Positions 21,456-30,296 of a stretch of DNA of 64,000 nt are shown piece by piece. Numbering within the stretch: the first letter of the stretch is position 1; the number at the start of each line of letters is the position of its first letter. The position numbers and the translations under genes were made by a program. Below the pieces are notes generated by a model. It was not told the DNA's origin. It worked only from the letters and a program-made list of their open reading frames with translations, and did not search any database. The DNA is from Flavobacterium potami (GTDB lineage Bacteria > Bacteroidota > Bacteroidia > Flavobacteriales > Flavobacteriaceae), in the NCBI RefSeq assembly GCF_020026915.1, contig NZ_JAINUY010000005.1, positions 62,001-126,000 of the forward strand, read 5' to 3'.

Positions 21456-23690
21456 TTAATTTGCTACTAATTCAAAATCAGATCTTAATTTTATATCTGC
21501 TGATGAAGTTCCGATCATGACTTCGAAATCTCCTGGTTCAGCACCCCATTCTAATTTATTGTTGTAGAAAGACAATTTTTCTTTATCAATTGTAAATTCG
21601 ATTGTTTTAGACTCTCCTGCATTTAATTTTACTTTTTGGAAATCTCTTAATTCTAAAACCGGTCTTACTACAGATCCGAATTTATCTTTTAGATACAATT
21701 GTGCGACTTCTTCTCCAGCTACTTTTCCACTGTTTTTCAATTGGAAAGAAACTTTAATTGTTTCGTTGCTTTTTATTTTTGTTGAAGACAATTTCAAACC
21801 TGAATAATCAAATGTTGTGTAACTTAATCCGTATCCGAAAGGAAATTTTGGAGAGTTTTTCAAGTCGATATAAGCAGAAACATAGTTGGTTTCGTTTTCA
21901 TTTTTAGCAGGTCTTCCTGTGCTGAAATGATTATAATAAATTGGCACTTGTCCTACTTCTCTTGGAAAAGTCATTGGTAATTTTCCAGACGGATTATAAT
22001 CTCCAAACAATACATTTGCAATTGCGTTACCAGCTTCTGTCCCTAACCACCAAGTGTATAAAATAGCTGGAGCATTATCTGCAGTGTAATTGAAAACCAA
22101 AGGTCTTCCAGCATTAATTAAAACTACAACTGGTTTTCCTGTAGCCAAAACCGCTTTTACTAAATCTTCCTGAACGCCAGGCAAATGAATATCGCTTCGG
22201 CTTTTTGCTTCACCGCTCATATCGTGTCTTTCACCAATACTCAAAATTACAACGTCGGCTTGTTTTGCTGTTTCAACCGCTTCAGCAAAACCGTCTTTGT
22301 TTGTCCCTTCAATTTCGCACCCTTTTGCATACAGTAATTTTGTGTTTTTGCCTACTTTATTTTGTAAACCATCCCATTGTGAAACTACCCATTTATCATA
22401 TTTTACCTCTGGAAGTTCAACAGCCCAAAATCCCATATTGGCTTTGTACTCTTTTACCATTGGTCCGATGAAGGCAATTGTCTTTGTGCTTTTAGAAATT
22501 GGTAAAGTTTGTTTTTCATTTTTTAATAAAACAATACTTTTTTCTGCCATTTCGCGAGCTGCTTTTCTATGCTCTGGATTGTTTAGTTCTTTTTCTTCGC
22601 GTTTAGCATCCGAATATTTGTAAGGATCATCAAATAATCCTAACTCAAATTTCTTACGTAGAATACGTCTTACTGCGTCATCAACTAAATCTATAGAAAC
22701 TCTGCCTTCTTTTACCAAAGCAGCCAGATTGCCACGGTATGCGTTACTTTCCATATCCATATCGCTTCCTGCTGTAATTGCTGAGTAAGCTGCTTCTTTC
22801 AGATCTTTAGAATAACCGTGCGCCACCATTTCTCCAATTGATCCCCAATCTGAAACTACGAACCCTTGAAAGTTCCATTTTCCTTTCAGGATATCTCTTT
22901 GTAAATGGGCATTTCCAGTTGCTGGAATTCCGTTGATATCATTGAATGAATTCATAAATGTTGCAGCACCAGCATCTAAAGCGGCTTTGAATGGAGGTAA
23001 ATACGTCTCCAAAAGCATTCTTTCGCTCATGTCTACAGAGTTGTAATCTCTTCCTCCAACTCCTGCTCCATAAGCCGCAAAATGTTTTACGCAGGCCATA
23101 ACCGAGTTTAAATCTCCTAATTTATTTCCTTGAAAACCTTTTACTCTTGCATAAGCAATTTTAGAACCTAGATAAGTATCTTCTCCTGCACCTTCCATCA
23201 CGCGTCCCCAACGAGGGTCACGACCGATATCTACCATTGGCGCAAATGTCCAATGAATTCCGCTTGCTGCTGCTTCTGTTGCAGCAACTCTTGCGCCTAA
23301 TTCGATTGCTGCTAAGTCCCAGCTTGCCGCTTCCGCTAAAGGAAGTGGAAAAGTCGTTTTGTAACCATGAATGACATCTTGCCCAAACAACAACGGAATT
23401 TTAAGTCTTGACTGCATCGCCAATTCCTGATATCCTCTCGTGTATTTTGTTCCGATAACGTTTAGCATCGAACCAATTAAACCTTGTTTAATTTCGTTTT
23501 GTTTGTTCGGGTTAATAGTAATTGGTCCAGTTGCCTGATTATCTCCAGTGTACTGATTTAATTGACCAATTTTTTCTTCAATCGTCATTTTCTTCAACAG
23601 ATCATTGACTTTCTGATCTATTGACTGCTGCTGTGCCGACGCAAAAAGCGAAAGCATAAACAGCGTAATCGTGGTTACTTTTTTTTTCAT
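21456..23690 (-). CDS. bglX: GH3 beta-glucosidase (BglX-type), periplasmic
   Basis: The 744-aa product has a signal peptide (ends FASAQQ), the GH3 N-terminal barrel with KHFAAYGAG (about 202-210) and nucleophile Asp281 in GFVVSDWGSIGE, the GH3 C-terminal domain (VVILSIGERHDMSGEAKSRSDIHLP), and a fibronectin-III-like C-terminal domain (about 650-740). Length and order match periplasmic BglX enzymes, which release glucose from the non-reducing ends of beta-glucan oligosaccharides. It is the last gene of the glycosidase operon, 13 nt after a GH30 gene. It presumably finishes degradation of the oligomers produced by the GH16 and GH30 enzymes. Confidence 0.95.
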   Translation of the reverse strand: MKKKVTTITLFMLSLFASAQQQSIDQKVNDLLKKMTIEEKIGQLNQYTGDNQATGPITINPNKQNEIKQGLIGSMLNVIGTKYTRGYQELAMQSRLKIPLLFGQDVIHGYKTTFPLPLAEAASWDLAAIELGARVAATEAAASGIHWTFAPMVDIGRDPRWGRVMEGAGEDTYLGSKIAYARVKGFQGNKLGDLNSVMACVKHFAAYGAGVGGRDYNSVDMSERMLLETYLPPFKAALDAGAATFMNSFNDINGIPATGNAHLQRDILKGKWNFQGFVVSDWGSIGEMVAHGYSKDLKEAAYSAITAGSDMDMESNAYRGNLAALVKEGRVSIDLVDDAVRRILRKKFELGLFDDPYKYSDAKREEKELNNPEHRKAAREMAEKSIVLLKNEKQTLPISKSTKTIAFIGPMVKEYKANMGFWAVELPEVKYDKWVVSQWDGLQNKVGKNTKLLYAKGCEIEGTNKDGFAEAVETAKQADVVILSIGERHDMSGEAKSRSDIHLPGVQEDLVKAVLATGKPVVVLINAGRPLVFNYTADNAPAILYTWWLGTEAGNAIANVLFGDYNPSGKLPMTFPREVGQVPIYYNHFSTGRPAKNENETNYVSAYIDLKNSPKFPFGYGLSYTTFDYSGLKLSSTKIKSNETIKVSFQLKNSGKVAGEEVAQLYLKDKFGSVVRPVLELRDFQKVKLNAGESKTIEFTIDKEKLSFYNNKLEWGAEPGDFEVMIGTSSADIKLRSDFELVAN

Positions 23691-23702
23691 AGTTTAAGTT
23701 GT

Positions 23703-25127
23703 TTACCAAACGTAAGTAGCAACTGCTCCTCCGTTTAGTGTGGTTGAGGTTTGTTTGTTGTTGTATTTAATATTAAATGTTTCTGCCGAAGCGCCGTCAT
23801 TTTCTACAATTAGAACAGTTTGTCCAGACGGTGTTTTAAAAGCAACATTATACAGGTTTCCTGAAATATTACTTGCAATTCTTACTGAACCTTCTGGAAC
23901 AAATTTAGAAGCATGTCCGATAATATAATATCCTACTTCTCTCTTGATATTTTGATTTTGATCAATCATCAAAGCACCTTTACAGGTTGAACATCCTCCT
24001 GGCGTAAAAGGCTTATAAAATTCATCATTTGCAAGTCCCCAAGATAATGCATTTTTGCTCCAGTTACGCATTGAACCGATTACTACATTTTTTACACTCC
24101 ATTTCAAATCGGTTTCAAAATTGGTTCCTGTGCCTGTATATTGTTCGGTAAAATACAAATCTTTATTCGGAAAAGCATTATGAACTGTAGTCAAAGCACT
24201 GATATCTCCTTCATACAAATGAAAAGCAGATCCTGTTACAAACGGATTTGCTTTGGCATCTTTTAAAATCGTCAAAGGATATTCTGGTTTGTTACAGTTA
24301 TGATCGTAAACAATAATTTTGGTTTTGATTCCAGCTTTCGCGAAAGCGGGACCTAAATTATTTCCAATAAAATCTGCCTGTTGTTCTGCCAACATCAACA
24401 AACTCGGATTGTTTCCTGGATGCAAAGGTTCGTTTTGAGGCGTAATGGCATCAATAACAATTCCGTGCGATTTCATTGCTTGAATGTATTTTACAAAATA
24501 TTCAGCATAAACCTGATAGTATTTTGGTTGTAAACTTCCGCCTTTCGAACTTCCGTTATCTTTCATCCAAACTGGTGGCGACCACGGAGAGCCCATTATT
24601 TTAATCTTTGGATTAATGGCTAAAATTTCTTTTAAAACAGGAATAACGTCATTTAAATCTGGTCCAAGATTAAAATGTTCCAGTTTCAAATCGGTTTGTC
24701 CTTCTGGCATATCATCATACGAAAAAACTTTTTCATTCAAATCTGATGCTCCAATACTAATTCTTATATAACTTAAACCAATCGCATCATCTTTTCTAGA
24801 AAACAACTCCTGAAGCAAGGCTTCTCTTTTTGGTTTGTCTAGTTTTAAAATCGCTTGAGCACTTCCTCCTGTTAATGAAAATCCGAAACCTTCGATGGTT
24901 TGGAATTTCTCTGAAGGATTTACTTCAATGGTCTGATTTGAATTTGTTTCTGAAGTGAAAACTAATTCAGGTTGTTTTTTAAGTTTTGAAGTCTCATCTG
25001 TAGTTGTAATCCAAGATGAAACTTTTCCTGTATTTTTTGAAGCAGTTGTTGAAGATGCACAGTTAAATTGCATTGCAATAAGAGGCAATAAAACCAGCAT
25101 TTGAAGTTTTTTGTTGATGTTTTTCAT
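23703..25127 (-). CDS. GH30 glycoside hydrolase lipoprotein (copy A)
   Basis: The 474-aa product has a lipoprotein signal with the lipid Cys at 23 (AMQFNCASS). The GH30 barrel follows, with acid/base Glu233 in TPQNEPLHPGN and nucleophile Glu328 in LYFTEQYTG; the family landmarks FQTIEGFGFSLTGGSA and SPWSPPVWMKD are present. It is a close paralogue of the GH30 gene at 27231-28706 and belongs with that copy to the branch whose acid/base motif reads QNEPLHxGNNPS, which resembles endo-beta-1,6-glucanases. It is co-transcribed with the EEP-fold gene (2 nt apart) and the GH3 gene (12 nt). The exact linkage specificity is inferred. Confidence 0.9.
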   Translation of the reverse strand: MKNINKKLQMLVLLPLIAMQFNCASSTTASKNTGKVSSWITTTDETSKLKKQPELVFTSETNSNQTIEVNPSEKFQTIEGFGFSLTGGSAQAILKLDKPKREALLQELFSRKDDAIGLSYIRISIGASDLNEKVFSYDDMPEGQTDLKLEHFNLGPDLNDVIPVLKEILAINPKIKIMGSPWSPPVWMKDNGSSKGGSLQPKYYQVYAEYFVKYIQAMKSHGIVIDAITPQNEPLHPGNNPSLLMLAEQQADFIGNNLGPAFAKAGIKTKIIVYDHNCNKPEYPLTILKDAKANPFVTGSAFHLYEGDISALTTVHNAFPNKDLYFTEQYTGTGTNFETDLKWSVKNVVIGSMRNWSKNALSWGLANDEFYKPFTPGGCSTCKGALMIDQNQNIKREVGYYIIGHASKFVPEGSVRIASNISGNLYNVAFKTPSGQTVLIVENDGASAETFNIKYNNKQTSTTLNGGAVATYVW

Positions 25128-25128
25128 T

Positions 25129-25968
25129 TTAATCTATTTCTATTAAAACAGGCAAATGATCGGACGGGTATTTTAAATCCTTAGAATCACTTAGCACTGC
25201 ATGTTTTTGGACTTTAAGACCACTATTTTTCGAAATAAAAATATAGTCTAATAATAATGTTACGGGTTCATTGTGTTTGAAATCATTGAAAGTTCCTGAA
25301 GGTCCAAATGATTTTTCTATAGAAACATCTCTGGTGTCATCCATTACTTTTTTGATTTCGGCAATTTGAGCTGTATTAGGTTCTGAATTGAAATCTCCCA
25401 TTAAAAAAGCAGGATAATTTTTAGTGTTTAATTCCTTCATTTTAGAAAGAGCAAGTTGCACGCCTTTCATTCTCGCTACCTCTCCCATATGATCTAAGTG
25501 AAGATTGAAAACCCAAAACATCTTTTTTGTTTTTAAATCCTTAAAAAGGCCATAGGTACAAACTCTATTACAAGCCGCATCCCAACCTCTTGAAACTACA
25601 TTTGGAGTTTCTGAAAGCCAAAACGTATTGGATTGCTCTACTTTAAAACGATCTTTTTTATAGTAAATCGTACAAGCTTCTCCAGTTCCGTTTTCTTCTC
25701 TTCCAATTCCGAATCTATTATAATTGGACTGAGCTGCTGCGATATCTAAAACTTGATTTGGTGTTGCTTCCTGCACTCCAAAAATATCGGGACTATAAAA
25801 TCTAATTTGAGAATTAAAATAATCCTTTCGGTTTGGCCAAGCATTTTCTCCATCAGAAGCGACATCTAAACGGATATTGTAAGTCATAATTTTTAAATTC
25901 TGACCATAAAATGAGTTCGCAGTCAAAAGCAATACTATTGCTAAAACAAGTTTTTTTATCTTTTTCAT
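25129..25968 (-). CDS. Secreted endonuclease/exonuclease/phosphatase-fold protein
   Basis: The 279-aa product has a signal peptide (to about NSFYGQ). All EEP motifs are intact: MTYNIR (strand 1 Asn), GVQEA (metal Glu), NLHLDH, LMGDFNSEPN (Asp/Asn) and YPSDHLPVL (catalytic His near the C-terminus). Family members are Mg-dependent phosphodiesterases or phosphatases. It lies inside the glycosidase operon, 2 nt from a GH30 gene. Similar secreted EEP proteins recur in Bacteroidota sugar loci. Possible substrates are phosphorylated glycans, inositol phosphates or nucleic acid, but none can be chosen from the sequence. Confidence 0.88.
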   Translation of the reverse strand: MKKIKKLVLAIVLLLTANSFYGQNLKIMTYNIRLDVASDGENAWPNRKDYFNSQIRFYSPDIFGVQEATPNQVLDIAAAQSNYNRFGIGREENGTGEACTIYYKKDRFKVEQSNTFWLSETPNVVSRGWDAACNRVCTYGLFKDLKTKKMFWVFNLHLDHMGEVARMKGVQLALSKMKELNTKNYPAFLMGDFNSEPNTAQIAEIKKVMDDTRDVSIEKSFGPSGTFNDFKHNEPVTLLLDYIFISKNSGLKVQKHAVLSDSKDLKYPSDHLPVLIEID

Positions 25969-26039
25969 GTTAAAAAATTTTAATCTGTAAAGCTAGCGTT
26001 TCCGTGGCTTCAGCAAAAAAAATATATTTAAAACTTATG

Positions 26040-27113
26040 TTAATTGTATACTCTGACATAATCTACTTCGTAAGTAGCGCTTTTGAAATTTGGATCGACT
26101 GTTCCTCCAAAATTTCCTCCCATAGCCAAATTCAAAATGACAAAGAATTTTGCGTTAAAAGGAGTTGTGCTTGAGTTTTTGAAAGTGTAAAACAAATTGT
26201 CATCTACAAAAAATTTGATACTTTCTTCACTCCATTCGGCAGCATAAATGTGAAACTCTGTCGATGAATTTGGAGCTGTTGTAGTTTTTGTATCAGGAGT
26301 ATTTCCCGAACGTCCCGGAGAATGAAGCGAGGAATGAATTACATCTGGCTTATTTCCAACCGATTCTAAAATATCAATTTCACCACATAATGGCCAACCT
26401 GCGGTATCGATGTTATCTCCCAAAAGCCAAAATGCTGGCCATGTTCCTCCGCCAACCGGCAATTTTGCACGAACTTCGGCTCTTCCATATTTAAATGAAA
26501 ATTTACCTTTTGTCAGCATTCTTGATGAAATATATTGACTTCCTTGATAATTTTCTTTAATTGCTGTAATTTTCAGAAGACCGCCTTCGATTTTTACATT
26601 TTCAGATCGGTTTGTATAATATTGTAATTCGTTATTACCAAAACCGTTTCCAGTTCCTAAATCGTAACCCCATTTTGCAGCATCTGGTGCTCCGTCTGTA
26701 TTAAATTCATCTGCCCAGATTACTTTTCTGGCCACGAAAATATTTACGGTTGTCGATGTATTAGTATATTTTATTCCATTAAATACCGTAACATCAATTA
26801 TGTAGCTTTTGGTTCCTGGCTGAGTAAATTCATATGAAAAATTGCTAGTTGTAAACTCTTTTGTTTCATTGTTTACGACTACCTTATACGACTTTGCATT
26901 AGGAGCATCAACTTTTAAATTAATTTTTCCGCTTCCGTCTCCGTTTGGCATTTCGGCAGTTTTACCAACTACATCAACTTGGAGAGAAATTTTATCGGGA
27001 GTTATTACAACAGGAGTGTCAGTAGAATCGTTGTTGCTGCTGCAAGACTGAAACACGAACAATAGGATTAAAGTAAGAACTCCAGCTCTATTTGCGAGAT
27101 TAATTATTTTCAT
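26040..27113 (-). CDS. GH16 beta-glucanase (laminarinase-type) lipoprotein with PKD-like domain
   Basis: The product is 357 aa from the ATG at 27113, which begins the lipoprotein signal (MKIINLANRA..., lipid Cys24 in FQSCSSNND). An upstream ATG would add 14 residues before it. A PKD/Ig-like domain (about 40-130) precedes the GH16 domain (about 130-357), with the catalytic GEIDILES (Glu245, Asp247, Glu250), WPAFWLL and the C-terminal YEVDYVRVY strand. GH16 enzymes with this EIDILE motif cleave beta-1,3 or beta-1,3/1,4 glucans internally. Cys+1 acidic and serine residues suggest possible surface display. It is part of the glycosidase operon. Confidence 0.93.
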   Translation of the reverse strand: MKIINLANRAGVLTLILLFVFQSCSSNNDSTDTPVVITPDKISLQVDVVGKTAEMPNGDGSGKINLKVDAPNAKSYKVVVNNETKEFTTSNFSYEFTQPGTKSYIIDVTVFNGIKYTNTSTTVNIFVARKVIWADEFNTDGAPDAAKWGYDLGTGNGFGNNELQYYTNRSENVKIEGGLLKITAIKENYQGSQYISSRMLTKGKFSFKYGRAEVRAKLPVGGGTWPAFWLLGDNIDTAGWPLCGEIDILESVGNKPDVIHSSLHSPGRSGNTPDTKTTTAPNSSTEFHIYAAEWSEESIKFFVDDNLFYTFKNSSTTPFNAKFFVILNLAMGGNFGGTVDPNFKSATYEVDYVRVYN

Positions 27114-27230
27114 CTTTTTATTATTTAAATAGTTAGTTAATAAATTGAATATCAAGATAAATATTTTTTCTTTTACTTCTTTGTCTTGTTAATAACAAAG
27201 TGAGTTTTTAAAAATTGAAATACTACACGA

Positions 27231-28706
27231 TTATTTCCAAGTATAAGTTCCTACTGAACCCGCTTCAAGAGAAGTGGCAACCCATTTTCCATCAAATTTA
27301 ATATTAAAATTTTGTGTGGTAGATCCATCATTTTCTACAATTAAAACCTTAGAACCAGAAGGCGTAATAAATGCAACATTTTGTAAATCTCCACCAGAAT
27401 TACTTTGAATTCTAACAGAACCCATCGGAACAAACTTTGAAGCATGTGCAATAATGTAGTAAGCTACATTACGCTGATAACTGTCGCTTGAAGTTATCGT
27501 AATTGCGCCTTTACACATTGTACAACCTCCATCTGTATGAGGTCCGAAATTAGCGTTATTGGCTACATTCCATTCTAGTGCATTTTTACTATAATTTCTG
27601 GTTGAACCGATAATTACATTTCTAACATGCCATTTCAAATCGCCACCAAATTGACCTTCTGAAGATGTCCATTGTTCTGTAAAATACACGTTTTTTGTTG
27701 GATACGAGTTGTAAACATTCGTCAAAGCACTAATATCTCCCGCATACAAATGGAAAGCCGATCCGTCAACGAAAGGAAATGCCTCCGTATCTGCCAGAAT
27801 TGCTTTTGGATAGTTTGGATTATCACAGTTATGATCGTAAGCAATAATTTTTACGTTTAAATTGGCTGCTTTAAACGCTGGTCCTAAACTTTTTTTAATG
27901 AAGTTTGCCTGATCAGCAGCAGACATGTACATACTTGGATTATTTCCATCGTGTAATGGTTCATTTTGAGGAGTTAAAGCATCAATGGTAATTCCCTGCG
28001 CTTTCATTTCCTGAATATATTTTACAAGATATTTTGCATAAACATCGTAATATTCTGTTTTTAATTTTCCTCCTTTAAAACTTGCTACATCTTTCATCCA
28101 AACCGGAGCTGACCAAGGTGTTGCCAGAATTAAAATTTTAGGATTAATGGCTACAATTTCTTTTAGCATTGCAATTACATCTTTATTTTTTTCTAAACTA
28201 AATTTAGCCAAATTCAAATCTGTTTCTCCAGCTGCAAGATCGTTATATGTAAAAGGCGCCGCATCCAAATCTGACGCTCCTACACTAATTCGGATATAGC
28301 TTACTCCGATAGAATTTTCGCCAGTACCAAACAATTCTTGTAAAAGAGCAGTTCTTCTTGTAGCATTCAGTTGATTGATTACTTCAACACTTCCACCTGT
28401 TAAGGTGTATCCAAAGCCATCGATTGTTTGAAATTTCTGAGCAGGATTAACCTCAATATTAGTGTTCGAGTTTGCGGTTGTTCCAAATCCTAAAGTTCCT
28501 CCTTGTTTTGTCAGTAAAACGCTTTGATCTCCTTTTGTTAGCCAAAAATCAACATCGTTTGTAACCGTTACAGGCGGATTTACAACTGGAGGGTTTACAA
28601 CCGGTGGATTTTCTACTGCATCATTTGATGAAGAACATTTTACTTGAGCCATTACAGCTGCCATAAAGAAAAATGCTTTTATGGTATTGTTTAAAGTCAA
28701 TTTCAT
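27231..28706 (-). CDS. GH30 glycoside hydrolase lipoprotein (copy B)
   Basis: The 491-aa product has a lipoprotein signal (lipid Cys24 in AQVKCSSSND), a short proline-rich linker with repeated NPPVV units (about 33-48), then a GH30 domain with acid/base Glu249 in TPQNEPLHDG and nucleophile Glu344 in VYFTEQWTS. It is a paralogue of the copy at 23703-25127, sharing FQTIDGFGYTLTGGS and CTMCKGAI-type C-terminal elements. The linker probably holds the catalytic domain away from the membrane. It is in the operon between another GH30 gene (28 nt upstream) and the GH16 gene. Confidence 0.9.
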   Translation of the reverse strand: MKLTLNNTIKAFFFMAAVMAQVKCSSSNDAVENPPVVNPPVVNPPVTVTNDVDFWLTKGDQSVLLTKQGGTLGFGTTANSNTNIEVNPAQKFQTIDGFGYTLTGGSVEVINQLNATRRTALLQELFGTGENSIGVSYIRISVGASDLDAAPFTYNDLAAGETDLNLAKFSLEKNKDVIAMLKEIVAINPKILILATPWSAPVWMKDVASFKGGKLKTEYYDVYAKYLVKYIQEMKAQGITIDALTPQNEPLHDGNNPSMYMSAADQANFIKKSLGPAFKAANLNVKIIAYDHNCDNPNYPKAILADTEAFPFVDGSAFHLYAGDISALTNVYNSYPTKNVYFTEQWTSSEGQFGGDLKWHVRNVIIGSTRNYSKNALEWNVANNANFGPHTDGGCTMCKGAITITSSDSYQRNVAYYIIAHASKFVPMGSVRIQSNSGGDLQNVAFITPSGSKVLIVENDGSTTQNFNIKFDGKWVATSLEAGSVGTYTWK

Positions 28707-28734
28707 TTTTTGTGGTTTTTAGTTAGTTGCACAA

Positions 28735-30204
28735 TTAATACACTATAGTTTGAATTGCATGTGCAGGAATAGTTATTGTATTTTTTGAGTTTTGATTTTC
28801 TAAAGAATAAACAATCTCTTTTTCAGATTGATTCATAACAATGGTAATCAATTGTCCGTCTGAATTTTTGAAAGAAGTACTTAATAGAGATTTATCAGTT
28901 GTGGATTCAAATATTCTTTTTGCATTTGGTCTTATGAATTTTGAGAAATGACCAATATAATAATACATCGGTGTATAAATTAATTCATCTTTTGTGGTGT
29001 CTGCGTGAATTGGAGCAAAACAAAAATTGCCAACATGATTTGGACCGCCATTTTGGTCTAAAAGAATATTCCAGTCAGTCCAAGCAACAGTTCCATTATT
29101 AAAATCGCTAATCATATTGAGGCCGTAACGTTCTGCATTACCCCAAAATTGATACTTAGTTGCATCAAATTTTTCAATACAACCTTCTGTAAATATTAGG
29201 TTTTTGTTTGAAAACGCTTCGTGAACTTTTCCAACAGATTCAAATTGAGGTGGTCCGCCATGCCATGTTTCGTACCAATGAAATCCGATTCCCCACGCAT
29301 ATTTAGAAACTTCAGGATCAGAGAAAACAAGATTGGCGCGTTTTTCTAACATATCTCCTCTGTTGTGATCCCAAATAATAACGTTTTTAGAACCTAATCC
29401 TTCTTTTTCTAAAGTTGGCCCTAAATGATTTTTAAGAAAATCTCTTTCTGCTTCAGGCGAGTAGATACAAGATTCCCATCTTTGTTTCGCCATTGGTTCA
29501 TTCTGTATGGTTAATCCCCAAATTGGAATCCCCTCTTTTTCGTATGCTTTAATAAATTTAGTATAATATAAAGCCCAAGCTGGTGCAAACTCGGGCAATA
29601 AAACGCCACCGTGCAAAATATCATTATTGTCTTTCATGAAAGCTGGGGGACTCCATGGACTGGCAAATAATGTTAGTTTTCCGCCAGCAGTTTTAATTGC
29701 CTTTTTGATTAACGGAATTCTATATTTTCGATCGTGGTCTATATTGAACGTTTTTAAATCTTTGTCTCCTTCAGCAACATAGGTATAACTATCACTGCTG
29801 AAATCGCAACTGTGAATATTAGTTCTTGCCAAAGAATAACCGATTCCTTTATTTTTATCGTAGTAGGCATTCAGGAATTCCTGCTGCTTTTTTGGTGATA
29901 ATTTTGCAAAAACTTCTGCGCTGGCGTCTGTAATTGCGCCCCCAATTCCGATAAAAGTCTGATCTGTTTTTTCAACATTTACGATTATAGATACTGTAGA
30001 TTTTTGTTGTGTAGTGTTGTTATTTGAAATAAAATCATTCGATAATGACAATTTCAAATTAGTATTTTCGGCAGTAGTAAAAACCTTTATTTTATTGTTT
30101 TTTTGTGAAGAAGCATTATTTTTTTGAGCTGTCACTTTTGAAGTAAAACAACTTAATTGTATTAAGATAAAGGCTGATAGAAATATTCGAGTTTTTGTTT
30201 TCAT
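28735..30204 (-). CDS. GH30 glycoside hydrolase (copy C)
   Basis: The product is 489 aa from the ATG at 30204, chosen because the signal peptide (MKTKTRIFLSAFILIQLSCF) begins there; a start at 30279 would add 25 non-hydrophobic residues. Acid/base Glu236 lies in LTIQNEPMAKQRWESC and nucleophile Glu340 in LIFTEGCIEKF. FIGIGGAITDASAEVF and SPWSPPAFMKDN are also conserved. It belongs with copy D to a GBA/GH30_1-like branch (EAERDFLKNHLGPTLE resembles human glucocerebrosidase), distinct from copies A and B. The likely role is a beta-1,6 or beta-glucosidase step on glucan side chains; this is inferred from context. Confidence 0.9.
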   Translation of the reverse strand: MKTKTRIFLSAFILIQLSCFTSKVTAQKNNASSQKNNKIKVFTTAENTNLKLSLSNDFISNNNTTQQKSTVSIIVNVEKTDQTFIGIGGAITDASAEVFAKLSPKKQQEFLNAYYDKNKGIGYSLARTNIHSCDFSSDSYTYVAEGDKDLKTFNIDHDRKYRIPLIKKAIKTAGGKLTLFASPWSPPAFMKDNNDILHGGVLLPEFAPAWALYYTKFIKAYEKEGIPIWGLTIQNEPMAKQRWESCIYSPEAERDFLKNHLGPTLEKEGLGSKNVIIWDHNRGDMLEKRANLVFSDPEVSKYAWGIGFHWYETWHGGPPQFESVGKVHEAFSNKNLIFTEGCIEKFDATKYQFWGNAERYGLNMISDFNNGTVAWTDWNILLDQNGGPNHVGNFCFAPIHADTTKDELIYTPMYYYIGHFSKFIRPNAKRIFESTTDKSLLSTSFKNSDGQLITIVMNQSEKEIVYSLENQNSKNTITIPAHAIQTIVY

Positions 30205-30296
30205 ATTGTTTAGAAAAACAGTTTTAAATTTAAAAGTAAGAGAAGACCAAAATGGATGATTCAAATTAGTCCTCTTCATTACTTTACTACAAAATA

